Shown here: in pieces, positions 1 through 8,877 of the stretch
Position numbering within the stretch: the first letter of the stretch is position 1
How the letters are laid out: every line of letters starts with the position of its first letter
Source: Streptomyces sp. NBC_01571
GTDB lineage: Bacteria > Actinomycetota > Actinomycetes > Streptomycetales > Streptomycetaceae
Length of the DNA: 64,000 nt
Direction of reading: 5' to 3'
Assembly: GCF_026339875.1 (NCBI RefSeq)
Contig: NZ_JAPEPZ010000001.1
Span: 3,968,001 to 4,032,000 of the forward strand
The notes under the pieces: model-generated
What the model saw: the letters and a program-made list of their open reading frames with translations, nothing else
The model's database searches: none
Told to the model about the DNA's origin: nothing
Program-made: the position numbers and the translations under genes

Positions 1-32
1 AAAGCCCCGGGACGGGCCCGCGGACCCGGGGC

Positions 33-1382
33 GTGCCCGCCCGCGCGGCGGCCGCCTCGCCCCACCCCCTCCGGATCGAGTTCCTGCGCGGGTTCGCCCC
101 CTGGGCGGCCGCCGCTCTGCTGCTCGCTCTCGCCTGGGCACTCGCCGCCACGGCGGCGCAGTGGCAGGGCAGCTGGGGTGGGACGACGGACAGGCTGAGC
201 ACGGCGACCAGCGTGATCGCCATTCCCTTCGCCCTTGCCGCGGGAGCCTGGCAGGGCGGCCGGGAGCACCGGCGGCGGATGTCGGAGCTGCGGGCCTCGA
301 CCCCTCGTACACCGCTCGCCCAGCTCCTGACGGCCGCTCTGCCGCTCGCCTGCGCGCTGGCGGGGGCGTACCTGGTGGCGGCGGCCGGCGCGCTGCTGGC
401 CTGCGCGCCCTACGCGTCGGCGGGCGGCCCGGTCCCGACCGTCTTCGCCGGGGCCGCGCTGTCGATCGTCGCGTGCACGCTGCTCGGCCATGTGGCCGGG
501 CGGGTGATGCCCTGGCGGCTGACCGCTCCCGCGTTCGCGATCTGCGGATACGTCATGGCCATCACCAGCGGTATCGGCTCGCGGTCGGCTCCGGCCGCCC
601 TCGCCCCCGCCTCGCTGCGCCCGTTCGGCGACGGCTACCTCCCGGTCTGGTGGTACCCCCTCGTATCGGCCCTGTGGGCGGTCGGCCTCGCCGCCGCGGT
701 GGTCCTGGCCCATGCCGCACGCCGCCGTGTCACCGCGCTGCTGCCGCTCGCCGCCGCTTCCGCCGCGGCCGTGCTGCTGGTCCACACGGGTGACGGGATG
801 GTGCGCGACAACCCGCTCGCGCACCGCCAGGTGTGCGACGAGTCGACCACCCCGCACGTCTGCGTCAACGCCACCCACCCGGGCCTGCTGCCGGAGGTGA
901 ACCGCGCGCTGTCGGGCCTCACCGGGCGTCTGCGGGGCGTACAGAATGTGCCGGTCCGCTTCGAGGACCTGCCGCGCTCCCCCCGCGCGGACGAGGCACA
1001 ACTGCCGACGCTCACCCCGTTCGGCTGGAGCACCGTACGCGGGGAACTGACCGATCCGGAGCAGTACGCCTGGGAGGCCGCACAGCTGATGGTCCGCGTC
1101 GATTGCGACCGGTCGCCGTCCACACCGCGCGTCCAGGCCACCGACCAGGCCGTAATGCGCTGGCTGGCCCCCGCCGACATGGAGGACGACCTCCGCGAGG
1201 ACTTCGTGGCATCGGCCCGGCAGCGGGGTGACACGGAGGAACTCGCGCAGTACCGCGCCGAGGACCGGGCGTACGCGCACCTCGCCGCTCTGACCGGCGA
1301 CGAGCGCCGCTCCTGGCTCGGCCGCTACTTCGCCACAGCCCGCCGATGCGATCCCGACGCGAGCGAGGTCCCGTCCCTGTGA
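33..1382 (+). CDS. Integral membrane protein, ABC-2 permease-like
   Basis: Predicted 449-aa membrane protein starting at GTG 33. The N-terminal 260 residues hold about six hydrophobic segments (for example around residues 25-45, 100-130, 135-160, 210-230 and 235-250) with short polar loops, followed by a soluble C-terminal domain of about 190 residues containing several cysteines. This resembles actinobacterial ABC-2-type permease subunits, but no ATPase gene is present in the window; one could lie just upstream of base 1. The stop codon overlaps the GTG of the next membrane protein gene, so the two are almost certainly co-translated. The substrate is unknown. The start lies only 33 bases from the window edge, so an upstream start cannot be excluded. 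Confidence 0.7.
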   Translation: MPARAAAASPHPLRIEFLRGFAPWAAAALLLALAWALAATAAQWQGSWGGTTDRLSTATSVIAIPFALAAGAWQGGREHRRRMSELRASTPRTPLAQLLTAALPLACALAGAYLVAAAGALLACAPYASAGGPVPTVFAGAALSIVACTLLGHVAGRVMPWRLTAPAFAICGYVMAITSGIGSRSAPAALAPASLRPFGDGYLPVWWYPLVSALWAVGLAAAVVLAHAARRRVTALLPLAAASAAAVLLVHTGDGMVRDNPLAHRQVCDESTTPHVCVNATHPGLLPEVNRALSGLTGRLRGVQNVPVRFEDLPRSPRADEAQLPTLTPFGWSTVRGELTDPEQYAWEAAQLMVRVDCDRSPSTPRVQATDQAVMRWLAPADMEDDLREDFVASARQRGDTEELAQYRAEDRAYAHLAALTGDERRSWLGRYFATARRCDPDASEVPSL

Positions 1383-2038
1383 ACGTCCCACGCGAAGTCA
1401 CCCGGCCGGTCCCCCGCACCCTCCCCGCCCACTCCCGTGCCGCCCTCACCCTCTACGCCCGCTCCCGTGCCGTCCCGGCCACCCTGGCCGCCCTCGCCTG
1501 TGCCGCCCTCCTCACCATGTGGGCGGCGAGCGTGCCGGACGCCTTCCTCGACCCGTACCGCAGGGTCCCGCTGGTGTCGCTGGCCCCACTGGCGGTCTCG
1601 GCGGCGATCGGTGCGAGCCTGCACGTGTACGGGCGGGACCTGGACGACACCGCGGTGCGCCCCTGGTGGCCCAGGCGCCTGGCCCACCTGCTGGTCCTCA
1701 CCACGCTCGGCGCCACCGCGCTCGCCCTCGCCCTCCCAGGGAACGCACAGGTGTTCGGTTCGGCGGCGATGGTCCGCAACACGCTGGGTGCCGTCGGTGT
1801 CACCGTGCTCGGGGCGGTGCTGTTCGGCGCCCGGGCCGGCTGGATGCCCACGACGCTGTACTTCAGCACGGTGTACCTGTCGGCCGGCTCGCCCCGCATG
1901 AGAAGCGCGACGATCCTGACCTGGCCCGTGCAGACGGGCCCCCAGCGGGGCGCGTGGGCCGCCGCCCTGGCGCTGTTCGTGCTGGGCGCCGGGCTGTACG
2001 CGGTACGTGGCGCCCGCCCCGAAGGACCCCGCGGCTGA
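1379..2038 (+). CDS. Integral membrane protein (partner of upstream permease-like gene)
   Basis: Membrane protein of 219 aa when started at GTG 1379, which overlaps the upstream TGA as GTGA; a longer frame begins at ATG 1346 inside the previous gene and is less likely. About six hydrophobic segments are visible (near residues 30-50, 60-78, 95-113, 125-145, 155-170 and 190-208). There is no recognisable catalytic motif. Translational coupling to the preceding permease-like protein suggests the two form one membrane complex. The gene ends convergently with the HNH nuclease gene on the other strand. Confidence 0.7.
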   Translation: MNVPREVTRPVPRTLPAHSRAALTLYARSRAVPATLAALACAALLTMWAASVPDAFLDPYRRVPLVSLAPLAVSAAIGASLHVYGRDLDDTAVRPWWPRRLAHLLVLTTLGATALALALPGNAQVFGSAAMVRNTLGAVGVTVLGAVLFGARAGWMPTTLYFSTVYLSAGSPRMRSATILTWPVQTGPQRGAWAAALALFVLGAGLYAVRGARPEGPRG

Positions 2039-2087
2039 CCACGGGGCGCACAGGGCGGGCCACGGCGCACCCGGGCCAGGGGTGCAC

Positions 2088-2128
2088 AAAAGCCCGGATC
2101 GTCAGGCGGAAATGCCGTCGATCCGGGC
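2088..2128 (-). terminator. Rho-independent terminator of the HNH gene
   Basis: Perfect 10-bp inverted repeat (GCCCGGATCG at 2092-2101, CGATCCGGGC at 2119-2128). Read on the minus strand it is followed by TTTT (2091-2088). It overlaps the last codons and stop of the HNH gene and lies between convergent genes. Confidence 0.65.
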
Positions 2129-2638
2129 CATCGCATCCTCCGCGCCGTACGGCTGCAGGTAGGGCAGCCAGCGCGGGTCCCTGTGCCCTGTTCCGATGAT
2201 GCGCCAGGCGAGCCCCGTCGGCGGGGCCGGTTTGTGGCGCAGGCGCCAGCCGATCTCGACCAGGTGGCGGTCGGCCTTGGTGTGGTTGCAGCGGCGGCAG
2301 GAAGCCACCACGTTGTCCCAGGCGTGCTGACCTCCGCGGGAGCGCGGGATGACGTGGTCGACGCTGGTTGCGACGCCACCGCAGTACATGCACCGGCCGC
2401 CGTCGCGGGCGAACAGTGCCCGACGGGTCAGCGGAACGGGCCCACGGTAAGGGACCCGCACAAACCTCTTCAGCCGGACCACGCTGGGTGCGGGGACAGT
2501 AACGGTCGCGCTGTGCATGAAGGCGCCGGATTCCTCGAGAGAGACGGCCTTGTTCTCAAGGACGAGGACGAGCGCGCGGCGGAGCGGTACGACGCCGAGT
2601 GGCTCGTACGACGCATTGAGGACCAGGACATGCGGCAC
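2102..2638 (-). CDS. HNH endonuclease family protein
   Basis: HNH nuclease of 178 aa, a small single-domain metal-dependent DNA endonuclease widely conserved in actinobacteria. The motif is clear: a CMYC zinc knuckle, then DHVIPRSRGG, WDNVV, CRRCN and a final K-A-D-R, matching the H...N...H/K core with two CxxC pairs. The start was set at GTG 2638 because AAGGAGG sits 5 bases upstream and the N-terminus PHVLVLNASYEPL is the family start; a longer frame reaches 2761 but has no ribosome binding site. No phage or restriction genes flank it, so it is probably a chromosomal housekeeping HNH protein whose role (repair or otherwise) is not shown here. Confidence 0.88.
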   Translation of the reverse strand: MPHVLVLNASYEPLGVVPLRRALVLVLENKAVSLEESGAFMHSATVTVPAPSVVRLKRFVRVPYRGPVPLTRRALFARDGGRCMYCGGVATSVDHVIPRSRGGQHAWDNVVASCRRCNHTKADRHLVEIGWRLRHKPAPPTGLAWRIIGTGHRDPRWLPYLQPYGAEDAMARIDGISA

Positions 2639-2910
2639 GGATGCCTCCTTGTACGCCGGCGGCGCGTGGCTCGCGCCGGGACGATCTGCAGTCAGTCTCC
2701 CCTCTTGCCTGGTGGAAGCGCCACCATGTCCCGGTAACGGGCTGGGAGTGTTTTCGACCACATTCTGTTCATCCCCAGGTGAGTACTGTCTCTCCCCCGA
2801 ACATCACAACGATCCACACACGATGCCCCGTTAGTGTGGTTGTTCTGCCCGGCGGCGCCCATACCTGTCCCCGAGCCGTGGGCAGACCGCTACGCCTGGA
2901 GGTACCTGCT

Positions 2911-4020
2911 GTGTTCTCGACCGTCCTGCGGGCCGCAGGGTCCAGTCCGTCGCCCTCCCCCTCGGCGACGACGGACCCTACGGTCGCCACGCTCCAGGAC
3001 GCCCAGGAAAGCGCGACCAACGCCGCGAGCTGGGTCGAGCAGAACTGGTCGACATGGCTCGCGATAGGTCTGCGCGTGCTGCTGATCCTGGTCGTCGCGG
3101 CGGTGCTGAGAGTGGTCGTCCGGCGGTCGATCACCAAGCTGATCGACCGCATGACCCGCACCGTCCAGGCGGTCGACGGGACGGCCCTCGGCGGCCTCCT
3201 GGTGAACGTCGAGCGCCGCCGCCAGCGCTCCCAGGCCATCGGCTCCGTCCTGCGCTCGGTGGCGTCCTTCCTGATCATCGGCACGGCCGCCCTGATGATC
3301 CTCGGCACGTTCGAGATCAATCTCGCCCCGCTGCTGGCCTCGGCCGGTGTCGCCGGTGTCGCCATCGGTTTCGGCGCCCGCAACCTGGTGACGGACTTCC
3401 TCTCCGGCGTCTTCATGATCCTCGAGGACCAGTACGGCGTGGGCGACACGATCGACGCGGGGGTGGCCTCCGGTGAGGTCATCGAGGTCGGTCTGCGCGT
3501 CACCAAGCTGCGCGGTGACAACGGCGAGATCTGGTACGTCCGCAACGGCGAGGTCAAGCGCATCGGCAACCTCTCCCAGGGCTGGGCCACCGCCGGCGTC
3601 GACGTCCAGGTCCGCGCCTCCGAGGACCTGGACCACGTCCGGTCCGTGCTGAACGAGGTCGCCGAGGCGATGAGCAAGGAAGAGCCCTGGAACGAGCGCC
3701 TCTGGGGCCCGGTCGAGGTCCTCGGCCTGGACAGCGTGCTCCTCGACTCCATGGTGGTGCGGGTGTCGGCCCGGACGATGCCCGGCAAGGCGCTCTCCGT
3801 CGAGCGCGAGCTGCGCTGGCGCATCAAGCGCGCCTTCGACGCCGCGGACATCCGCATCGTGGGCGGACCCACCGCGGCCGTGGACGAGGAGCTCGTCGAC
3901 CCGTCCGCCGCGGTGTCGGCCCCGTCGGCCCTCGGCAACCCGGCGTCCCCCCAGTCGGAGGCGGCCGCCCCCATCCCGGTCCCCGTCCCGGGCCCGACTC
4001 CGTCGAACGCGCCGAAGTAG
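2911..4020 (+). CDS. MscS family mechanosensitive ion channel
   Basis: Small-conductance mechanosensitive channel, 369 aa, inner membrane, expected to release solutes on hypo-osmotic shock. After a short Ser/Pro stretch there are hydrophobic helices near residues 48-70 and 110-130, then the MscS pore helix and beta domain with the family signature (GVAGVAIGFGARNLVTDF, then FMILEDQYGVGD). The soluble C-terminal domain ends in a Pro/Ala-rich tail. Start GTG 2911 is chosen because GGAGG (2898-2902) is 8 bases upstream; the frame is open to 2641 but that part reads as unconstrained sequence. It is monocistronic, with a strong hairpin directly downstream. Confidence 0.9.
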   Translation: MFSTVLRAAGSSPSPSPSATTDPTVATLQDAQESATNAASWVEQNWSTWLAIGLRVLLILVVAAVLRVVVRRSITKLIDRMTRTVQAVDGTALGGLLVNVERRRQRSQAIGSVLRSVASFLIIGTAALMILGTFEINLAPLLASAGVAGVAIGFGARNLVTDFLSGVFMILEDQYGVGDTIDAGVASGEVIEVGLRVTKLRGDNGEIWYVRNGEVKRIGNLSQGWATAGVDVQVRASEDLDHVRSVLNEVAEAMSKEEPWNERLWGPVEVLGLDSVLLDSMVVRVSARTMPGKALSVERELRWRIKRAFDAADIRIVGGPTAAVDEELVDPSAAVSAPSALGNPASPQSEAAAPIPVPVPGPTPSNAPK

Positions 4021-4040
4021 GCCCCGGCCGTACGCCAGGG

Positions 4041-4079
4041 AGGGGGCGGCACCCGGGTTCTTCCCGGATGCCGCCCCCT
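4041..4079 (+). terminator. Hairpin terminator after the MscS gene
   Basis: 17-bp stem with one mismatch (left arm 4041-4057, loop TTCTT, right arm 4063-4079), starting 20 bases after the MscS stop codon. No T-tract follows, as is common in Streptomyces. Confidence 0.7.
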
Positions 4080-4197
4080 CGTACGTACCAGCTCATCCAG
4101 GAGCGGTCGCGGACTCCAGCCCGGCGGCCCCGGCCATCCGACACACCGATGTCGCGCGCCCCTCACCCACCCCGACCGAGCGGGACAGCCCCGGTCC

Positions 4198-4239
4198 CCG
4201 CCCCCGTAGGTAACGACTCGGTTGCCTCGGGGGCGGTTT
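4198..4239 (+). terminator. Second hairpin upstream of the csn promoter
   Basis: Stem of 16 pairs with a single-base bulge and one wobble pair: CCGCCCCCG (4198-4206) with CGGGGGCGG (4228-4236), and AGGTAAC (4208-4214) with GTTGCCT (4221-4227), loop GACTCG, then TTT. It lies only 4-7 bases before the -35 of the csnR promoter and so probably insulates the operon from upstream readthrough. Confidence 0.6.
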
Positions 4240-4242
4240 CTC

Positions 4243-4272
4243 TTGACGCCTCCGAGGCCTGCGGCCTACGGT
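4243..4272 (+). promoter_or_regulatory. Probable csnR operon promoter
   Basis: TTGACG (4243-4248) and TACGGT (4267-4272) are separated by 18 bases and fit a primary-sigma-type Streptomyces promoter. The predicted transcription start (about 4279-4281) falls immediately before the palindromic operator at 4284-4298. Confidence 0.6.
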
Positions 4273-4283
4273 CCTCCCACCAA

Positions 4284-4298
4284 TAGGAAACCTTCCTA
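4284..4298. promoter_or_regulatory. CsnR-box-like operator
   Basis: 15-bp palindrome TAGGAA-ACC-TTCCTA with perfect 6-bp arms, 83 bases before the csnR start and just downstream of the -10 box. As I recall, the ROK repressor CsnR of S. lividans/S. coelicolor binds an AGGAAA/TTTCCT-type palindrome; the position here is right for repression of its own operon. Confidence 0.75.
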
Positions 4299-4380
4299 AC
4301 AATGATCTTGCGGTGGACTTCCCCGCGACCACCCTGGGAAGCTGAGCGACCGGGCAGTTGAAAGGCAGGTGTCGACACAC

Positions 4381-5592
4381 ATGGCAGGATCCGCCGGCAC
4401 GCCGGGCACCCCGCGCGTCCTGCGCGCCATGAACGATCGCGCCGCCCTCGACCTGCTGCTCGCGCACGGGCCGCTCTCGCGGACCAGGATCGGAAAGCTG
4501 ACCGGGCTGTCCAAGCCCACCGCCTCCCAGCTCCTCGCCCGGCTGGAAGCGGCCGGACTGGTGCTCGCCACCGGCACCAGCGAGGGGCGGCCGGGCCCCA
4601 ACGCCCAGCTGTACGCGGTGAATCCGGTCGCCGCCCACGCGGCGGGCCTGGACGTCACCCCCGAGCGCATCCTCGCCGCCGTCGCCGACGTGACGGGCCG
4701 GACCGTGGGTGAGTACGAGCTGCCGACGCCCGGCCGGCGCCCCGCGCAGCCCGTCGTACGCCAGGTCACCGACGCCCTCGACGGCGCGGTGAAGGAGGCG
4801 GGGCTGGCCCGCGACGACGTCCACCGGCTCGTCATCGGGACACCCGGCGCCTTCGACCCCAACACCGGACGGCTGCGGTACGCCTCCCACCTGCCCGGCT
4901 GGCACTCGCCGAGCCTCCTCGACGAACTCGCTGCCGCGCTGCCCATGCCGGTCGAGTACGAGAACGACGTCAACCTCGTCGCCATCGCCGAACAGCGGCT
5001 CGGCGCGGCGCGCGGACACGAGGACTTCGTCCTGCTGTGGAACGAGGGGGGCCTGGGCGCCGCCCTCGTACTCGGCGGACGGCTGCACCGCGGCTGGACC
5101 GGCGGCGCCGGAGAGGTCGGCTTCCTGCCGGTACCCGGCGCACCCCTCGTCCGGCAGGTGACCAAGGCCAACAGCGGTGGCTACCAGGAACTCGCCGGTT
5201 CCCAGGCCCTCCCGAAACTCGCCCGCGAGCTGGGCGTCCAGCCGATCCCCGCCGGGTCGTACACCGAGGTCGCCGCCGCCCTCGTCGGCCAGGCCGCCAC
5301 CCGTGACGAAGGCCCCCACCGCAGGCTCCTGGAGACGTACGCGACCGGACTGGCCACCGGTCTCGCCTCACTCGTCTCGGTGCTCGACCCCGAACTCGTC
5401 GTCCTCAGCGGCTCCTCGCTCACCGCCGGCGGCGAACCGCTGCGCGCCCTGGTGCAGGCCGAGCTGGAGGAGCTGGCCGCGTCCCGCCCGCGCCTCGTGG
5501 TCGGCGACGTACACGAACACCCCGTGCTGCGCGGCGCGTTGGAGAGCGCGCTGGCGGCCACCCGCGACGAGGTGTTCGACACCTCCCGCTGA
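4381..5592 (+). CDS. csnR: ROK family transcriptional repressor CsnR
   Basis: ROK-family repressor, 403 aa. The N-terminus has a winged helix-turn-helix (GPLSRTRIGKLTGLSKPTAS, about residues 26-45) followed by the actin-like ROK sensor domain. By family knowledge CsnR represses the chitosanase gene and this operon, with de-repression by glucosamine oligomers. The usual ROK zinc-binding Cys cluster is not evident: the segment after GGAGEVGFLP lacks it, as expected for a regulator that is not a sugar kinase. ATG 4381 was chosen; GTG 4369 in the same frame is an alternative (AAAGG 3 bases upstream, GGCAGG 11 bases before ATG 4381). It is the first gene of a six-gene operon and sits behind its own probable operator. 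Confidence 0.9.
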   Translation: MAGSAGTPGTPRVLRAMNDRAALDLLLAHGPLSRTRIGKLTGLSKPTASQLLARLEAAGLVLATGTSEGRPGPNAQLYAVNPVAAHAAGLDVTPERILAAVADVTGRTVGEYELPTPGRRPAQPVVRQVTDALDGAVKEAGLARDDVHRLVIGTPGAFDPNTGRLRYASHLPGWHSPSLLDELAAALPMPVEYENDVNLVAIAEQRLGAARGHEDFVLLWNEGGLGAALVLGGRLHRGWTGGAGEVGFLPVPGAPLVRQVTKANSGGYQELAGSQALPKLARELGVQPIPAGSYTEVAAALVGQAATRDEGPHRRLLETYATGLATGLASLVSVLDPELVVLSGSSLTAGGEPLRALVQAELEELAASRPRLVVGDVHEHPVLRGALESALAATRDEVFDTSR

Positions 5593-5661
5593 ACCCCCTC
5601 GACCCACTCGCCCGTCCCGCCCACACCACCGCCCCCGGCCCTGCCCTAGGGAGACACCGCC

Positions 5662-6999
5662 ATGCCCGGAATATCCAGGAAAGTCGCCACCGCACTCGCC
5701 GCTTCCGCGTCCCTCGCCCTGCTCACCACCGCCTGTACCGGCCAGTCGGACTCCAGCGCGAACGACGACGCCTCCAAGGAGACGACGATCAACTTCTGGC
5801 ACGCCTGGAGCGCGCCGGGCGAGGTCCAGGGCGTGAAGTCCCTGGTCGCGGGGTTCGAGAAGGCGCACCCGAACATCCACATCAACATCGTCGCCAACAT
5901 GACCGACGACAAGATCAACCAGGCGCTGCGTTCCGGCGGTGACAAGGCGCCCGACGTGATCTCCTCGTTCACCACCAACAACGTGGGCAAGTTCTGCTCC
6001 TCGGGCGCGCTCGTCGATCTCAACCCCTTCTTCAAGAAGGCCGGTATCGACGCGACGACGACCTTCCCGAAGGCGATGAACGAGTACACCCAGTTCGACG
6101 GCAACCGCTGCACCGTGCCGCTGCTCGGTGACGCGTACGGGCTCTACTACAACAAGACCGCGTTCAAGAAGGCCGGGATCACCACTCCCCCGAAGACCTG
6201 GTCCGAATTCGAGTCCGACGCCAAGAAGTTGACCGTCACCAAGGGTGACTCGTACTCCCAGCTCGGGTTCATGCCGAACTACCACGGCTGGGAGTCGACC
6301 ACCGAGCACTACTTCGGCCAGTTCTCCCCCACGTACTTCGACGAGAGCGGCAAGTCCAGCATCGCCAAGGACCCCGCTTTCGAGGCCGGGTTCACCCTCC
6401 AGAAGAAGCTCGTCGACGAACTCGGCGGCTACCAGAAGCTGGAGAAGTACCGGTCCAAGCTCGGTGACGAGTGGGGCCCCAAGCACCCCTTCCACACCGG
6501 CCAGGTCGCCATGCAGCTGGACGGCGAGTGGCGGCTCGGCATGGCCGAGGAGGCCAAGCCGAGCTTCGAGATCGGCGTCGCCCCGCTGCCCGTTCCGGAC
6601 GACCAGGCCGACCAGTACGGCAAGGGTTACATCACCGGCACCATCGCTGGCATAGCGGCCACCAGCAAGAAGCAGAACGCCGCCTGGGAACTGGTCAAAT
6701 ACATGACCACGGACACGGACGCCGTCGTCGGCTTCGCCAACGCCATCCACAACGTCCCCTCCACGCTCGCGGCACTCAAGTCCCCGAAGCTGAAGTACGA
6801 CCCGCGTTTCAAGACCTTCCTGGACATCGCCTCCAACCCGAACTCGACGACGACCCCCGCGTCCATCAACGGCGGCACCTACCTCGTGACGATCCAGCAG
6901 TTCGGATACGACTACGAGAGCGGCAAGGCCAAGGATCTGAAGGCCGGTCTGCAGAAGACCGCCGCACAGATCGACACGGACATCGCGCAGGCGAAGTAG
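5662..6999 (+). CDS. csnE: Chito-oligosaccharide ABC transporter binding lipoprotein CsnE
   Basis: Extracellular solute-binding lipoprotein of the carbohydrate (SBP_bac_1) family, 445 aa. It has a short signal peptide with lipobox LTTAC (Cys at about residue 25), then a Ser/Asp linker and the mature domain beginning INFWHAWS, typical of sugar-binding proteins. The shine-Dalgarno AGGGAG (5648-5653) precedes ATG 5662. It lies between the ROK repressor and two permease genes, so it should capture glucosamine oligomers for import. No ATPase is encoded in the operon; Streptomyces sugar importers commonly share the MsiK ATPase encoded elsewhere. Confidence 0.92.
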   Translation: MPGISRKVATALAASASLALLTTACTGQSDSSANDDASKETTINFWHAWSAPGEVQGVKSLVAGFEKAHPNIHINIVANMTDDKINQALRSGGDKAPDVISSFTTNNVGKFCSSGALVDLNPFFKKAGIDATTTFPKAMNEYTQFDGNRCTVPLLGDAYGLYYNKTAFKKAGITTPPKTWSEFESDAKKLTVTKGDSYSQLGFMPNYHGWESTTEHYFGQFSPTYFDESGKSSIAKDPAFEAGFTLQKKLVDELGGYQKLEKYRSKLGDEWGPKHPFHTGQVAMQLDGEWRLGMAEEAKPSFEIGVAPLPVPDDQADQYGKGYITGTIAGIAATSKKQNAAWELVKYMTTDTDAVVGFANAIHNVPSTLAALKSPKLKYDPRFKTFLDIASNPNSTTTPASINGGTYLVTIQQFGYDYESGKAKDLKAGLQKTAAQIDTDIAQAK

Positions 7000-7013
7000 G
7001 AAGCAGTACGGAC

Positions 7014-7958
7014 ATGAGCGCCACCTACACCCTGCGCGCCAAGCGACGCCGGGCGGCCCTGAGAACAGCCGCCTTCATGTCGCCCTGGCTAATCGGCTTC
7101 GCGGTCTTCTTCGCCTATCCGCTGCTCTCCACCGTCTACTTCTCGTTCATGCACTACGACGGCTTCAAACCGCCGACGTGGAGCGGGACGAAGAACTGGT
7201 CCTACGTCTTCCGGCACTACCCGCTGTTCTGGCCCGCGCTGCGCAACACCCTGTGGCTGGTCCTGGTCATGGTGAGCCTGCGGGTCGTCTTCGGACTCGG
7301 TGTCGGACTCCTCATCACGAAGATCAAGACGGCTACGGGCGTCTTCCGCACCCTCTTCTACCTGCCCTACCTCGCGCCGCCCGTCGCCGCCACGATGGCC
7401 TTCGCCTTCCTCCTCAACCCCGGTACGGGGCCGGTCAACTCGATCCTGGAGAAGGCCGGCATCCCGGCGCCCGGCTGGTTCAACGACCCCAGCTGGTCCA
7501 AGCCCGCCCTCACGCTGCTCGCCCTGTGGGGCATCGGCGACCTGATGGTCATCTTCATGGCCGCGCTGCTGGACGTACCGACCGAGCAGTACGAGGCGGC
7601 GGAGCTGGACGGCGCGTCCGCGTGGCAGCGGTTCCGGTACGTGACGCTGCCGAACATCTCGCCGATCGTGATGTTCGCGGTGGTCACCGGCGTGATCCAG
7701 ACCATGCAGTACTACACACAACCGCTCATCGCCGGGAAGGTCGCGTCGGGCGTCATCCAGGGCGCCGGTACGCAGTTCGAACCCGGCTACCCCGACAAGT
7801 CGACGCTCACCCTGCCCCAGCTCGTCTACAACCTCGGCTTCCAGCGCTTCGACTACGGCTCCGCCTGTGTGGTCGCGCTCGTGCTGTTCGCCCTGTCCAT
7901 GGTGTTCACCGCGTTCCTGATGCGGCGCCGGGGCGGTCTCATCCAGGCAGGTGACTGA
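7014..7958 (+). CDS. csnF: Sugar ABC transporter permease CsnF
   Basis: Inner-membrane permease (MalF-like), 314 aa with six predicted helices. The EAA loop that docks the ATPase reads EQYEAAELDGASAWQRFRYV, followed by LPNISP. The ATG at 7014 is 14 bases after the csnE stop and has AGGAAG (6998-7003) upstream; the frame is open further upstream but only as a shadow of csnE. It pairs with CsnG to form the membrane channel for chitosan-derived oligosaccharides. Confidence 0.92.
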   Translation: MSATYTLRAKRRRAALRTAAFMSPWLIGFAVFFAYPLLSTVYFSFMHYDGFKPPTWSGTKNWSYVFRHYPLFWPALRNTLWLVLVMVSLRVVFGLGVGLLITKIKTATGVFRTLFYLPYLAPPVAATMAFAFLLNPGTGPVNSILEKAGIPAPGWFNDPSWSKPALTLLALWGIGDLMVIFMAALLDVPTEQYEAAELDGASAWQRFRYVTLPNISPIVMFAVVTGVIQTMQYYTQPLIAGKVASGVIQGAGTQFEPGYPDKSTLTLPQLVYNLGFQRFDYGSACVVALVLFALSMVFTAFLMRRRGGLIQAGD

Positions 7959-7960
7959 CC

Positions 7961-8875
7961 ATGACCCAAGCACCTCAGGTGTCCCGTGTACTCGACCGGA
8001 CGGCGGAGCCGCGGACGAGGACCGTCTCCCCCGCCGAGCGCACCGCCCGCCGCAGGACGCTCCTGGAGTGGATCGCGGTCCACGCGCTCGGCGTCGCGGC
8101 CGCCCTCTTCTTCGTCCTCCCCTTCGTGTTCGTGTTCCTCACCTCGCTGATGAGCGACACCCAGGCACTCAGCCGTGACCTGATCCCGCACACCTGGGAG
8201 TGGGGCAACTACAAGAAGGTCTTCGACACCCCGGGCTTCCTCACCTGGTGGAAGAACACCCTGCTGTACGCCGGCGCCGGCACCGTCCTGACCGTCGTGT
8301 CGTCGATCCCCGTCGCCTACGCGCTCGCCAAGTTCCGCTTCCGCGGCCGGAACCTGTCGCTGATGCTGGTCATCTCGATGATGATGCTGCCGCCCCAGGT
8401 CGTCATCATCCCGATGTACCTGTTCTGGGCGAAGCAGCTGGACCTGTCCGGGACCCTCTGGCCGCTGATCATCCCGATGGCGTTCGGCGACGCCTTCTCC
8501 ATCTTCCTGCTGCGGCAGTTCCTGATGACCATCCCGAACGAGTACCTCGACGCGGCGAAGGTCGACGGCTGCGGGGACCTGCGGACCCTGCTGAAAGTCG
8601 TCCTGCCGATGGCGCGGCCCGGGATCGCCGCCGTGGCCCTGTTCCAGTTCTTCTATGCCTGGAACGACTACTTCGGGCCGCAGATCTACGCCTCCGAGAA
8701 CCCCGGCGCCTGGACCCTGTCCTACGGCCTCGAATCGTTCAAGGGCGCGCACCACACCGACTGGAATCTCACCATGGCCGCGACCGTACTGGTCATGGCC
8801 CCCGTGATCCTCGTGTTCTTCTTCGCGCAGAAGGCGTTCGTCGAGGGCGTCACGCTCACCGGAGTGAAGGGCTGA
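7961..8875 (+). CDS. csnG: Sugar ABC transporter permease CsnG
   Basis: MalG-like permease, 304 aa, six helices, EAA loop EYLDAAKVDGCGDLRTLLKV followed by VLP. It starts 2 bases after the csnF stop (tight coupling) and ends in the FVEGVTLTGVKG motif characteristic of MalG-type subunits. With CsnF it forms the translocation channel; the ATPase must be supplied in trans. Confidence 0.92.
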   Translation: MTQAPQVSRVLDRTAEPRTRTVSPAERTARRRTLLEWIAVHALGVAAALFFVLPFVFVFLTSLMSDTQALSRDLIPHTWEWGNYKKVFDTPGFLTWWKNTLLYAGAGTVLTVVSSIPVAYALAKFRFRGRNLSLMLVISMMMLPPQVVIIPMYLFWAKQLDLSGTLWPLIIPMAFGDAFSIFLLRQFLMTIPNEYLDAAKVDGCGDLRTLLKVVLPMARPGIAAVALFQFFYAWNDYFGPQIYASENPGAWTLSYGLESFKGAHHTDWNLTMAATVLVMAPVILVFFFAQKAFVEGVTLTGVKG

Positions 8876-8877
8876 CT

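Noticed and set aside
33..2038. Calling the first two genes a complete ABC exporter
   Set aside because: No ATPase gene is visible in the window, so only permease-like membrane proteins can be supported.
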